Below, piece after piece: positions 6,972-16,004 of a stretch of DNA of 34,157 bases. A program made the translations under genes and the position numbers. Location of the stretch: positions 1 through 34,157 of the forward strand of contig NZ_WMBT01000017.1 in the NCBI RefSeq assembly GCF_009708075.1. The letters run 5' to 3'. This DNA is from Paracoccus lichenicola. Lineage in GTDB: Bacteria; Pseudomonadota; Alphaproteobacteria; Rhodobacterales; Rhodobacteraceae. The notes under the pieces were generated by a model, which made no database searches, had not been told where the DNA came from, and worked only from the letters and a program-made list of their open reading frames with translations. Each line of letters begins with the position of its first letter. The first letter of the stretch is position 1.

Positions 6972-7352
6972 ATGACCTCTGCAATGCAGGCCGTTTGGCC
7001 GGCACGATCTTCCATTGCCTGCGCCCAAGGGGTTCATGCTGCTCCGCGCGTGCTGGACACCTGGGCGAAAGTGTCGCTGGTGATGCTGTTGGCAGCCGCT
7101 TTCATGCTGCTGTGGAGCGAACCGGCGCTAGCGCAGGCGATCAACCTCAACCCGATCCAGACCTTCCTGAACAGCATTGTCACGGCGCTGACGGGCACCC
7201 TGGGCAAGACCATCGCCACGCTGGCCTTGGTTTGCGTCTTTATCGGCTGGTTCATGGGCTACATCGAAATGCGCACGGCGATCTATGTGCTTGTCGCCAT
7301 CGTGTTCGTGGGCTCCGCCGCCACCATCGTGAACTCCCTCTGGGGCGCATGA
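6972..7352 (+). CDS. virB2: VirB2 pilin
   Basis: A 126-residue VirB2/TrbC-type major pilin precursor. An unusually long N-terminal region (about 35 residues) precedes a hydrophobic segment and a likely cleavage after ALA (WSEPALAQA). The mature part has two hydrophobic helices (about 70-90 and 97-120) joined by a short polar loop (GYIEMRT), as in conjugative pilins. AGGAG lies nine bases before the ATG. It sits between the transglycosylase gene and virB3, as expected. Confidence 0.88.
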   Translation: MTSAMQAVWPARSSIACAQGVHAAPRVLDTWAKVSLVMLLAAAFMLLWSEPALAQAINLNPIQTFLNSIVTALTGTLGKTIATLALVCVFIGWFMGYIEMRTAIYVLVAIVFVGSAATIVNSLWGA

Positions 7353-7359
7353 CGGGGGC

Positions 7360-7641
7360 ATGACGGTGGAAAAAGATACGGTCTATCGCGGCCTTCTTCG
7401 CCCGGCCAAGCTGTTCGGCCTGCCTCTGACTTCCGCCGTCATCCTTCTTGTGACGGTGCTGCTCGGGTTCATGTGGGCGGAAAGCTTTTGGGCCTTGGCA
7501 ACCATCATCGTCTTTTATCCAGCCCTTTACGGGCTGGCTAAATGGGACCCGAACTTCTTTGACGTCATCACCAGGACGCTCAGGAACTTCGGGCCTTCCA
7601 AAAATCGCAAAGTTTGGGGCGGAGACTCCTATGAGCCGTAA
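7360..7641 (+). CDS. virB3: VirB3 inner-membrane component
   Basis: A 93-residue VirB3 with the typical short N-terminus (VYRGLLRPAKLFGLPL), two adjacent membrane segments (about 25-55) and a polar tail. It helps assemble the pilus and contacts VirB4. It starts seven bases after virB2, and its end overlaps the start of virB4 by 11 bases, so all three are translated from one message. Confidence 0.88.
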   Translation: MTVEKDTVYRGLLRPAKLFGLPLTSAVILLVTVLLGFMWAESFWALATIIVFYPALYGLAKWDPNFFDVITRTLRNFGPSKNRKVWGGDSYEP

Positions 7642-10069
7642 CGACAAAAAGCCGATGGCGGCAGGCTTCAGGCGGCTTTTCAATTCCCGGCATGGCAAGG
7701 CGGTGTTCCCGCGCGCCATGAAGGACGAACTGCAATTCGAGGCGTTCCTGCCCTTCGTGTCCTTGCAGGCTGATGACAAGACGATCCTGACGCGCGGGGG
7801 CGAGCTGATCCAGTGCATCCGCGTTGATGGCCTCAATTCGATGACGGCCAGTGACCGCGACATTGCGCTCCTGAAGGAAACCGTGGCCGAACTTCTGGCG
7901 CAGCAGGGCGAACGCTATTCGGTCTATGTCCACAAGATCAGCCGCCCGTTCAAGGCGACCCTCGCCCCTGTTGAGGCGGGCGATTTTGCCAAGGAAGTCG
8001 ATGCGGCCTGGACGCGGGTTGTGGCGGGCCGGACGCTCCGCGACAAGACCCTGACCATCAGCATCATTAACCGCCCCGCTGGCCTCTTTGGCAGTCTTTC
8101 GGCGGGCGACAAGCTCAAGGAAATCTTCTCGCGCAAGCGCAAGACCGACGCGCTGCAAGCCTTTATCGCCAACAAGACCGAACGACTGACGGACCTTGAT
8201 GAAACGGTGGGCGTGGTCGTCGCCACCCTCGCGCAACTCAAGGCGCGCGTCCTGACCGGGGCCTCGGGCGAACTCATCGGCTTTCTCGAAGGCATCGGCA
8301 CCGGCATCGAGCTTCCGGCCTTCCCAAGCAATGACCTGGGCGTTCTCGCCCGCAGCGTCTGCAATTACCGCGCCACCTTCCGGGGAACGCGGGTGCATGT
8401 GACGGGCGGTGTGGTCCCCAACCGCGTGGGCCATGTGTTCACGATCAAGAATTACCCGACCGGCACCTTCCCCGGCATGTTCGATGAACTGAACCTGCCG
8501 ATCGACATGGTGATAACCAATTCCTTCGTGCCGATCAGCGATGACCGGGCCAGCGAGTTGATCCGCCGCAACCTCGAACAACGGCGCGGCTCCGGCGATG
8601 CGGCGGAAACCGACCAGCAGATGCTGCGCGAAGGCCGCAACAAGGTGGCCTCGGGTCTGGAAACGCTTGGCTCCCATCACATGACGGTTGCCATCTATGC
8701 CGAAGATGAAAAGACCCTCGCGCGGGCAGCGGCCGATGTGCGCCAGATCGCGCAGGAAACCGGCACCAGGATAATCACCGAAGCCTTTGCGGGCCAGGGC
8801 CACTACTTCGCGCAATGGCCGGGCAACGCGACCTATCGAGCACGCACCGGCCTTATCAGCAACCATGTCTTTGCGGGCATGGCGGCGCTGCACCGCACGC
8901 CGACCGGCCTGACGGGCGACCTTCTTCCCTGGGGCACGCCCCTCTCTGTATTCCCGACCCCGGAAAAGAGCGGCTATCTGTTCTCCTTCCATCCCGCAGG
9001 CGAAGCCGACAAGGAACCGCCCGCTGGTCATACCGTGATCTTCGGGCCGTCCAGCGGCGGCAAGTCGGTCCTGATCTCGTTTTTGATGACGCAGGCGCAG
9101 CGGGTGGGTGCAAGGGTCTTCGCCTTCGACTACCTGCGCGGCCTGGAAGTCCAGATCGAGGCCCTGGGCGGCAGCTACACCACGATCTCGCCGCACCGAC
9201 CCACGGGGCTAAACCCACTCTTTGCGGAAACCGACATGGCCGGGCAGGCGTGGCTTAGCGAATGGCTGACCGCGCTTCTCAACCGCTCTGAGCGCCCGCT
9301 GTCGCCGGTCCAGACACAGCAGCTTCATGATGCGGTCGTGCAAACCGCGACGGCCCCGGATCATCTGCGCAACTTCGACGGCTTTCCGTCGCTGTTCCGT
9401 CACCTCGATGACAACGGCGATCTGGAACAGCGGGTGCGGGAATGGGCGCCGGGGGGCCGCTACGGGTGGGTGTTCGGCGGCAATGTGGCCGACAACTTCG
9501 CCCTCGACCAGAATGTCATGGGCTTTGACATGACGGCGGTTCTCGACTCCGACAACGAAAAGGAGCGCACCGCGATCCTGGGCTACATCTTCCAGCGACT
9601 TGAGCGAAAGCTGCAAGACCGCCACCCCACGATCATCGTCATCGATGAAGCCTGGAACGCGCTTGGCACGGAATACTTTGCCGACAAGCTGGAAAAGTGG
9701 CTGGTCACGGCGCGCAAGCTCAATGCCGTGGTTGTCATGGTCACGCAGTTTCCCTCGCAGCTCGACAAGAGCCGCGCGGGCGCAGCCATCCTGCAGGGCG
9801 TCCAGACGCAGATCCTGATCCCGAACCGCGCAGCCTCGGCCGAGAACTACGCGGCGCTGAACCTGAATGACCGGGAAATGGGTATAGTCCTTGGCGCACC
9901 GACCGGGTCGCGCCTCGCGCTGATCCGCAACGCCTCGGCCTCGGTGGTCGTGGACGTGAACCTCGCGCCTTTGGGCGATCAACTCAAAATCCTCGGCGGC
10001 AGCAAGACCGGCCGTGCGGCCTTTGAGGCTTATCGCGCCCGCCACCAGAAAAAGGAAGAAATCGCATGA
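7631..10069 (+). CDS. virB4: VirB4 secretion ATPase
   Basis: An 812-residue VirB4/TrbE ATPase, the largest conserved subunit, powering pilus assembly and transport at the inner membrane. Walker A GPSSGGKS is at about 472-479 and Walker B IIVIDEAW has its Asp-Glu at about 672-673. The C-terminal RecA-like domain ends with the conserved VVMVTQFPSQL and QTQILIPN stretches. The reading frame extends 24 codons upstream, but ATG 7631, with a GGGGCGGAG site, fits the family N-terminus. The stop overlaps the start of a small lipoprotein gene (ATGA). Confidence 0.95.
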   Translation: MSRNDKKPMAAGFRRLFNSRHGKAVFPRAMKDELQFEAFLPFVSLQADDKTILTRGGELIQCIRVDGLNSMTASDRDIALLKETVAELLAQQGERYSVYVHKISRPFKATLAPVEAGDFAKEVDAAWTRVVAGRTLRDKTLTISIINRPAGLFGSLSAGDKLKEIFSRKRKTDALQAFIANKTERLTDLDETVGVVVATLAQLKARVLTGASGELIGFLEGIGTGIELPAFPSNDLGVLARSVCNYRATFRGTRVHVTGGVVPNRVGHVFTIKNYPTGTFPGMFDELNLPIDMVITNSFVPISDDRASELIRRNLEQRRGSGDAAETDQQMLREGRNKVASGLETLGSHHMTVAIYAEDEKTLARAAADVRQIAQETGTRIITEAFAGQGHYFAQWPGNATYRARTGLISNHVFAGMAALHRTPTGLTGDLLPWGTPLSVFPTPEKSGYLFSFHPAGEADKEPPAGHTVIFGPSSGGKSVLISFLMTQAQRVGARVFAFDYLRGLEVQIEALGGSYTTISPHRPTGLNPLFAETDMAGQAWLSEWLTALLNRSERPLSPVQTQQLHDAVVQTATAPDHLRNFDGFPSLFRHLDDNGDLEQRVREWAPGGRYGWVFGGNVADNFALDQNVMGFDMTAVLDSDNEKERTAILGYIFQRLERKLQDRHPTIIVIDEAWNALGTEYFADKLEKWLVTARKLNAVVVMVTQFPSQLDKSRAGAAILQGVQTQILIPNRAASAENYAALNLNDREMGIVLGAPTGSRLALIRNASASVVVDVNLAPLGDQLKILGGSKTGRAAFEAYRARHQKKEEIA

Positions 10070-10209
10070 AGTCCGTTCTGATGATCTGCGTGCTGGCCTT
10101 CATCGTTTCGGCCTGCGCCAGCACCCAGCCTGCCCGCTCGTCCTGCTTCGTGGGTGGCAAGCCGGTCTGCACCTTCACGCCCATTCAGGAACTGTGGGCC
10201 GAAGAATGA
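10066..10209 (+). CDS. virB7: VirB7-like small lipoprotein
   Basis: A 47-residue product. MKSVLMICVLAFIVSAC is a lipoprotein signal with a lipobox-like end (VSAC), leaving a mature peptide of about 31 residues beginning CASTQPA and containing two more cysteines (SSCF, PVCTF). Size, lipidation signal and place between virB4 and the VirB5-like genes fit VirB7, which anchors the VirB9/VirB10 core at the outer membrane; the sequence itself is too short to prove it. It overlaps virB4 at its start and the next gene at its end, each by an ATGA. Confidence 0.7.
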   Translation: MKSVLMICVLAFIVSACASTQPARSSCFVGGKPVCTFTPIQELWAEE

Positions 10210-11360
10210 TCGGGAGGGTCACACAGGCAAGGGGGCTTGCTGCTGTGGTGGCCCTCGGGGCCAGCACAGCCCTCGCCTCGGCGCAGGGCGTTCCCATCAT
10301 CGACACGAACCTACTGCGGCAGAACCTTGCCATCCTGGCTGAACAGGAACGCGACCTCGTCCGCCAGCAAGGCAGACTGGCGCGGTCTGACGCGCTCCTG
10401 AAGATCGACGCAGATATTATTGCGGAACTGGACAAGCTGATCGAGGCTGGCGAACTGCCGGTGACTGCTGCTGGCGATATGATCCAGACCCTTGAGGATG
10501 GTGCAGGCGATCCGGCGGCATCGGCTGACAGTCTCTACAATCCCGACGACACCAATCCGGCTGCGGGCAAGACCTTCGGGGATGCGGCGCTGACGGTGGA
10601 GGAAGTCATCATCGCCGGGTCCAAGGCCACTTACGGCCATGCCGGTGTGTCCAAGGCGGGGCTGTCGCAGGCCCAATGGCGGGCCTTGATCCAGGCGATG
10701 ATCTGGCAGGAAAGTCGCTTCAACCCTCATGCCGGATCTCCGAAAGGAGCCTACGGCCTGACGCAGCTCATGCCGGGGACGGCCAAGGACCTCGGGGTGG
10801 ACCCCGACTACCGGACCAACCCTTATTCGCAGGTTTATGGCGGGGCGACCTATCTGGCGCGGATGCTGTCGATGTTTGACGGCAACATCGTGATCGCGCT
10901 TGCCGCCTACAACGCGGGGCCGGGCAACGTGCAGAAATACGGCGGCGTGCCTCCCTTCAAGGAAACGCAGCACTACGTCCAGGTGATCCCCACCAAGTAT
11001 AACGAGTATCTGGCAGCCATCGGCGGTGTGGACGCGCTTGGCACCATTGCGCCGGTCGATGCGGCAGGGGCCAACCTCGCCATGATGGGCGCCGGGGCCT
11101 CTGCCTATGGCGGCAACATGGCGCAGGAGATTGCCGCCATCGCGCATCGCCTCAAGGCGATCCTGAACCAGATGGAGCAGAACCAGAACCCCACGCAAGC
11201 CTGGGCGCTGAACAGCTACGCGCGCGCGGAAATGGCCCGGATCATGGCGCTGCGGGTCCGCGTGCTTGCGGCCAACACCAAGACGGTCAGCGCCGAGGCT
11301 TTGCAGCAAGCCGCAGCCCACACTGAGGAACGCAATTACATGACATTCTCGAACGATTGA
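10206..11360 (+). CDS. VirB5-like / lytic transglycosylase hybrid
   Basis: A 384-residue exported protein. After a signal peptide (cleaved after ALASA) it begins QGVPIIDTNLLRQNL, closely resembling the start of the mature VirB5 encoded next (QGVPTIDGQNTLQTI), and it ends with helices and the tail EERNYMTFSND, matching VirB5's EERAYMTFSNE. Between these ends lies a complete SLT domain with catalytic Glu169 (IWQESRFNPHAGS), YGLTQLMPGTAKDLGV and AAYNAGPGNVQKYGG. It therefore looks like a transglycosylase inserted into a VirB5-type scaffold, or fused and then duplicated. It would cut peptidoglycan while docked at the pilus tip or channel. It is translationally coupled to the lipoprotein gene before it. 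Confidence 0.82.
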   Translation: MIGRVTQARGLAAVVALGASTALASAQGVPIIDTNLLRQNLAILAEQERDLVRQQGRLARSDALLKIDADIIAELDKLIEAGELPVTAAGDMIQTLEDGAGDPAASADSLYNPDDTNPAAGKTFGDAALTVEEVIIAGSKATYGHAGVSKAGLSQAQWRALIQAMIWQESRFNPHAGSPKGAYGLTQLMPGTAKDLGVDPDYRTNPYSQVYGGATYLARMLSMFDGNIVIALAAYNAGPGNVQKYGGVPPFKETQHYVQVIPTKYNEYLAAIGGVDALGTIAPVDAAGANLAMMGAGASAYGGNMAQEIAAIAHRLKAILNQMEQNQNPTQAWALNSYARAEMARIMALRVRVLAANTKTVSAEALQQAAAHTEERNYMTFSND

Positions 11361-11368
11361 GGTTCACG

Positions 11369-12175
11369 ATGCTTTTCCACCGTATCAGTGACTTTCCGAA
11401 AGCTGGCCTTTTTGCGGCTGCTCTTGCGATCAGCAGCCTGACCGCAACTGCCCTCCCCTCTGCCGCCTTGGCACAGGGCGTCCCGACCATCGACGGGCAG
11501 AACACCTTGCAGACCATCAAGCAGCTTGAAGCCATGCTGCGCGATGCCGGGGTGCAGTCCGACCTTCTGTCCAATGCCGTGAAGCAGGTCGAACAATTGC
11601 AGGCGCAGCTTTTGCAGTTGCAGGACATCTACGGGCAATTCAGCGGCACGCGCGACATTGTGGATCTGGCAATGGGCGGCAACCTGGACGGCTTGCTCGA
11701 CGGAAACATGACCGATGTGCTTGGCACGATCCAAGGCGGCATGACCGGCAACTGGGGTGGCTTCACGCCGGGCAAGAGCGACAGGCTGACCAAGGGGGTG
11801 GAAACCGCGCTGACCACGGGCGGGCTGAGCCAGGAAAAGGTCACGGGCATGGCGTCCTCGGGCGTGCCCGGCGCGCAGCGGGTGGCGGCGCAAGCCTCGG
11901 GCGGCGCGGTTCTCGCAGCGACCGCCGAGCAGACCTATGCCGAAACCTCGTCCTCGCTGGAGCGGGTCAACACGCTTGTCGCCATGACCCAGGACAGCAC
12001 GGACATTAAGGAGTCGATCGACCTCAACACGCGGATGCTGGCCGAACTCTCGGTGCAGCTCGCCAAGTCGCTCGAACTGCAATCCATCGAGGCCGTCTAC
12101 AACGGTCAGGCGGGTGTCCTCTCGGCCGCGACCATTGCCGAGGAACGCGCCTACATGACCTTCTCAAACGAGTGA
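11369..12175 (+). CDS. virB5: VirB5-like minor pilin
   Basis: A 268-residue exported, mostly helical protein of the VirB5/TrbJ type, the minor component at the pilus tip. The signal peptide ends at SAALAQG. The mature part has an N-terminal coiled coil (about 45-85), a Gly-rich middle (GGNLDGLLDGN, GGMTGNWGGF) and a C-terminal helical region ending YMTFSNE. ATG 11369 is chosen, with TGAGG seven bases upstream, over the TTG that overlaps the previous gene. Its start and end resemble those of the preceding transglycosylase hybrid, so the pair share ancestry. Confidence 0.82.
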   Translation: MLFHRISDFPKAGLFAAALAISSLTATALPSAALAQGVPTIDGQNTLQTIKQLEAMLRDAGVQSDLLSNAVKQVEQLQAQLLQLQDIYGQFSGTRDIVDLAMGGNLDGLLDGNMTDVLGTIQGGMTGNWGGFTPGKSDRLTKGVETALTTGGLSQEKVTGMASSGVPGAQRVAAQASGGAVLAATAEQTYAETSSSLERVNTLVAMTQDSTDIKESIDLNTRMLAELSVQLAKSLELQSIEAVYNGQAGVLSAATIAEERAYMTFSNE

Positions 12176-12182
12176 TCCAGCC

Positions 12183-12851
12183 ATGAGCAACATCAAGGAT
12201 GTGTTCGAGGAAGAACTGATCTACGGCGCACGCGAGGAAGCCGCGATGTGGAAACGCATCGCCTTCATCACCTCGGGCTTCGGTGTCGCCGGCTGTCTGG
12301 CTGCGGCCATGGTAGCCCTGTTCATCGACAAGCCGCCCCCTGCCCTGGTGCCCTTCGATCCGACCACGGGGGCTGCGCTGCCGATGGCGAATGTCGGCAC
12401 GATCAGCCTGGCCGAACGCGAGGCGGTGATGCAGTCGCTGGTCTATGCCTATGTGCGCGACCGGGAAACCTACAACCAGCTCGACAATGACCTGCGCATC
12501 GAAGGCGTCTTTGCCCGTTCCACGGGTCAGGCCGCGACGTCGCTCCAGGATCTGTGGAACGAGCAAAGCTCGGAGTTTCCACCCAAAATCTACGGGGAAA
12601 ACGCCCGCATAGACGTGGCCGTGTCCTCGATCTCCGACATTGGCAACAACCGCGCGCAGGCCCGTATCACCAAGCGCCTGACCACGCTTGACGGCGTAAC
12701 GGAGGGCACATTCGTCGTCACGCTGGCCTATGATTACGACCCTTCGACGCTGCGCAGCCTCGATGGGGTCTGGTCCAACCCCTTCGGCTTCACAGTCAGC
12801 AACTACAGCGTGGCCGCCGAACGGTTCCGGGATGAGGGAGACACCCAATGA
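12183..12851 (+). CDS. virB8: VirB8 inner-membrane assembly factor
   Basis: A 222-residue VirB8: a short cytoplasmic start, one membrane segment (about 24-46), then a periplasmic domain with the family pattern LAEREAVMQSLVYAYVRDRETYN (about 77-99) and a beta-rich end (GTFVVTLAYDY, NPFGFTVSNY). It nucleates the channel by contacting VirB9 and VirB10. The start lies seven bases after virB5 and the stop overlaps virB9. Confidence 0.92.
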   Translation: MSNIKDVFEEELIYGAREEAAMWKRIAFITSGFGVAGCLAAAMVALFIDKPPPALVPFDPTTGAALPMANVGTISLAEREAVMQSLVYAYVRDRETYNQLDNDLRIEGVFARSTGQAATSLQDLWNEQSSEFPPKIYGENARIDVAVSSISDIGNNRAQARITKRLTTLDGVTEGTFVVTLAYDYDPSTLRSLDGVWSNPFGFTVSNYSVAAERFRDEGDTQ

Positions 12852-13561
12852 AAGGATGGTTGATCGCAGCCGCGCTTGGCGCGGCAATGGGGGCGGTACC
12901 GGCCTTGGCCGAAGTCACGCCCTCGGCCGGGCGGCATGATGCACGGGTGCGCAATGCCGTTTATCAGGATGGGCAGGTTTACCGCGTGAATGTGGGCATG
13001 ATGCGCGTGACCTCCGTGGAGTTCGGCCCCGGTGAGGAAATCGTCAGCATCGTCGCGGGCGATACCGAGGGCTTCAACTTCGACGGTGTTCCGGGCGGAC
13101 GGGCCTTGGTGGTCAAGCCGACCGTCGCAGGCGGGTCCACCAACATGACCGTCTATACCAATCGCCGCGCCTACTACCTGCATCTGAATGAAGTGGGCGC
13201 GCGGGCCGATTATGTGGTCCGCTTCGGTGGTGGCGTGAGCGCGCAGGCGCCCCGGACGACGGCGGCAGAGCCGCAGAACAAGCGGCTGAACCCGACAACG
13301 CCCTGGGGCGGCTATGCGGCCAGCAAGCGCAATGCCGCCCTGCCCTTGCAGGTTTGGGATGATGGCGACTTCACCTATTTCCGCTTCCCGCGCGGCGCGC
13401 AACTCCCGGCGATCTTCAAGACCTCATCGGGGCCGGAACGCACCGTCAACAGCACAACCCTGTCGGACGGCACTATCCGCGTGAGCGGCATCAGCCCCTA
13501 TTGGGTGCTGCGGATCGCTGCGACTGAAACCGTCATCAAGCGACTGGACCCCCGGCCATGA
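12848..13561 (+). CDS. virB9: VirB9 outer-membrane core component
   Basis: A 237-residue VirB9/TrbG. A signal peptide (ending PALA) is followed by the N-terminal beta-rich domain (DGQVYRVNVGMMRVTSVEF; TNMTVYTNRRAYYLHL) and the C-terminal domain (LPLQVWDDGDFTYFRFP; GISPYWVLRIA) that packs against the lipoprotein and VirB10. The start overlaps virB8 and the stop overlaps virB10, both as ATGA. Confidence 0.93.
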   Translation: MKGWLIAAALGAAMGAVPALAEVTPSAGRHDARVRNAVYQDGQVYRVNVGMMRVTSVEFGPGEEIVSIVAGDTEGFNFDGVPGGRALVVKPTVAGGSTNMTVYTNRRAYYLHLNEVGARADYVVRFGGGVSAQAPRTTAAEPQNKRLNPTTPWGGYAASKRNAALPLQVWDDGDFTYFRFPRGAQLPAIFKTSSGPERTVNSTTLSDGTIRVSGISPYWVLRIAATETVIKRLDPRP

Positions 13562-15030
13562 GCGAACAGAACCAGACTGAACAGCAGAACAATCAGCAAG
13601 CCGAACAGCAAGCCGAACAGCAGGCCGATCAGGACACCGCCCCCAAGGGCACGCCTGATCTTGAGGACGATACCGCGCGTCTTGCAGCAGAGGTGCAGGA
13701 GGCGCGGGCCAACAACCGGCGCGGCACGGTTGGCGGTGGAAAAGGCAGGCTTCTGGCAGGCACCGCCCTGGGCGGGGCATGTGCCGTCTTTATCGCGGTG
13801 ATGTTCTGGCCGCAGCCTGACTCGCTGGCCCAAGCGACCTTGCCGACAGGTCAGCCTGCCGCCTTCCAGGCGAACGAGGAACCCTTTCCCCGGATGCCCC
13901 TGCCCCAGCGTCGTGAACCTGAACCGCCGCAACCAGACCCCGCCATGCTCGCGCAGATCGAGGAACTGAAAGCAGAGGTCGAGCGGCTGCGCCAGCAGCC
14001 GCAGGAAGAAGAAATCATCGTGGAAGAAGATGCGCCGCCTGTGGGCACGGACCCGCAGATCGACAGCCTTCTGACGCAGCTTAATCAGTTGCATGACACG
14101 ATGAACTCCATGCAGACTGAAAACGCCAAAATGATTGCCGAGCGTGACCGGCAGCTTGCGCAGCTTCAGGCACAGCTTGACGCGGCGCGGATCACTGGCG
14201 GAAACCCGGACCTCGGCATGATGAACGGGGAAGTTGATCGCCGCCGCGAGGCCGAAGAACTCTACCGCGCGCGCGCCGCATCGCCCATGATCGCCTTTGG
14301 TGGCGGAGCCTCGGGCGGCGGCGTGGCAGGCGCTCCGGGTGCAGCAGGTGCGATGGATACGGCCGCGGCCTATCCCGGCATGGAGGAACGCGATCCGAAC
14401 GGGCGCAATCAAAGCCAGAACGAACGCTTTGCCCGCCAGCAGGCCGCACGCGCGCCGATGGAACGGGCCAAGGTCATCGCCAACCCGGCCAACACCGTCC
14501 TGCAGGGCACGATGATTCAGGCGGTTCTGGAAACAGCCATCAACACCGACCTGCCGGGGGCCATTCGCGCCTTGGTCTCGGAGGACGTTCATTCCTATGA
14601 CGGATCGCGCATCCTGATCCCACGCGGTTCGCGGGTGATCGGGGCCTATAACGACAACACTGACCTCGGACAGCGGCGGGCCATGATCGTCTGGAACAGG
14701 CTGATCCTGCCTGACAACCAGACCGTGGAAATCGGGGCTTATGGAGGTGACGCCATTGGCCGTTCAGGCGTGGGCGGGGTGGTGAACACTCACTTCGGCG
14801 CGCGCTTTGGCTCGGCCGCGCTTATCAGCCTGATCGGCCTCGCCCCTGCCATTGCCGTGGCTGATGACGACGACGACAGCACATCGGACGTGGCGGAAGC
14901 CATGTCGCAGAACATGATGGAGGCCACCTCTAGCGCCCTCGATGGCTACCTGAACCGCCAGCCGACCATTGCCATCAAGCAGGGCTCGCTTGTGACGATC
15001 ATGGTTGATCGCGACCTGGAAATCCTCTGA
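13558..15030 (+). CDS. virB10: VirB10 core scaffold
   Basis: A 490-residue VirB10/TrbI spanning the envelope. The cytoplasmic end begins with a Gln-rich low-complexity run of QAEQ units; a membrane segment follows at about 62-83; then a Pro-rich linker (EPPQPDP), a coiled coil (about 140-210) and a Gly/Ala-rich patch. The C-terminal TrbI domain (about 300-490) has LQGTMIQAVLETAINTDLPG, SRILIPRGSRVIGAY and LDGYLNRQPTI, the expected motifs. It overlaps virB9 and virB11. The Gln-rich start is a likely slippage-prone repeat at the DNA level. Confidence 0.93.
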   Translation: MSEQNQTEQQNNQQAEQQAEQQADQDTAPKGTPDLEDDTARLAAEVQEARANNRRGTVGGGKGRLLAGTALGGACAVFIAVMFWPQPDSLAQATLPTGQPAAFQANEEPFPRMPLPQRREPEPPQPDPAMLAQIEELKAEVERLRQQPQEEEIIVEEDAPPVGTDPQIDSLLTQLNQLHDTMNSMQTENAKMIAERDRQLAQLQAQLDAARITGGNPDLGMMNGEVDRRREAEELYRARAASPMIAFGGGASGGGVAGAPGAAGAMDTAAAYPGMEERDPNGRNQSQNERFARQQAARAPMERAKVIANPANTVLQGTMIQAVLETAINTDLPGAIRALVSEDVHSYDGSRILIPRGSRVIGAYNDNTDLGQRRAMIVWNRLILPDNQTVEIGAYGGDAIGRSGVGGVVNTHFGARFGSAALISLIGLAPAIAVADDDDDSTSDVAEAMSQNMMEATSSALDGYLNRQPTIAIKQGSLVTIMVDRDLEIL

Positions 15031-16004
15031 TGGGTTGGCTGGCCCACAAGCTGGACCGCTTCAAGTCGTGGCTGGATGATCCGGCCACGATTGAAGTCTC
15101 GGTCAACCCGGATCGCAGCATCTGGATCTTGAAGCGCGGCGACGTGCATATGAAGCCGACCGGGGAAAGGGTTGATCCGGGCTTCGGCCATTCCCTTGCC
15201 AACCAGATCGCGGGCGAGAACCAGGCGCAGACCGGCCGCGACAAGCTGCTGGTCTCCGCAACCGTGGCCTATCACGACAGGCCCATTCGGGCGCAGGCGG
15301 TCCTTGCGCCTGCCACGCCGCAGGAAGCGGCCCTCTCCTTCCGCCTCTTTGCCGCCCTGCCCATAGAGGACATCGAGCTTCGGTTCTTGCATGGCAAGCA
15401 AGTGGCTCTCGATGCGGAACGGAAAAAGCGCAATGCCAGCCTCAATGAACTGATCGAGGCTGGCGACCTCATGGCGGCGCTGCGCTTCTGTGTGACCCAC
15501 AAGCTGAACATCCTGATCTCGGGCGGGACAGACACCGGCAAGTCGGTGGCGCTGCGCAAGATCATCTCCATGATCCCGCAACAGGACCGGATCATCACCA
15601 TCGAGGACGCCCGTGAACTCTTCCCCGACCAGCCGAACGCGGTGTCCCTCATTGCGGATCGTGGCGGCTCCACCAGGACGCCCGACATGCTTCTGGAAGC
15701 CACGCTTCGGATGCGGCCGGATCGCCTGATCGTGGGCGAGGTTCGGGGCAAGGAAGCCATGACCTTCCTCGAAGCCGTCAACACCGGGCATGGCGGGTCG
15801 ATGACGACGATCCACGCGGAAACGCCGGAACTGGCGCTTGACCGGCTGGCGATTGCCGCTGGCCGTTCGGATGTTCGCATGAGCTACAACGATCTGCGAA
15901 ACTATATCCTTCGCACCATCGACGTGATTGTTCAGACGGGACGAATTGGAGAAACGCGCGGCATAGCGCAGGTTTACATTCCAGCCATAGGAGACGCGGC
16001 ATGA
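15030..16004 (+). CDS. virB11: VirB11 hexameric ATPase
   Basis: A 324-residue VirB11 traffic ATPase. Walker A GGTDTGKS is at about 165-172, the Asp box (TIEDARELF) near 192, Walker B (RLIVGEVRG) near 234, and the His box (TGHGGSMTTIHA) near 250. It switches the machine between pilus building and DNA transfer with VirB4 and VirD4. The start overlaps the virB10 stop (TGATG) and the stop overlaps the next gene (ATGA). Confidence 0.94.
   Translation: MGWLAHKLDRFKSWLDDPATIEVSVNPDRSIWILKRGDVHMKPTGERVDPGFGHSLANQIAGENQAQTGRDKLLVSATVAYHDRPIRAQAVLAPATPQEAALSFRLFAALPIEDIELRFLHGKQVALDAERKKRNASLNELIEAGDLMAALRFCVTHKLNILISGGTDTGKSVALRKIISMIPQQDRIITIEDARELFPDQPNAVSLIADRGGSTRTPDMLLEATLRMRPDRLIVGEVRGKEAMTFLEAVNTGHGGSMTTIHAETPELALDRLAIAAGRSDVRMSYNDLRNYILRTIDVIVQTGRIGETRGIAQVYIPAIGDAA

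Noticed and set aside
7580..9196. Long open frame (538 codons) opposite virB4
   Set aside because: It lies wholly antisense to a well-supported VirB4 gene, is His/Arg/Gly-rich and has no domain content; high G+C keeps the frame open.
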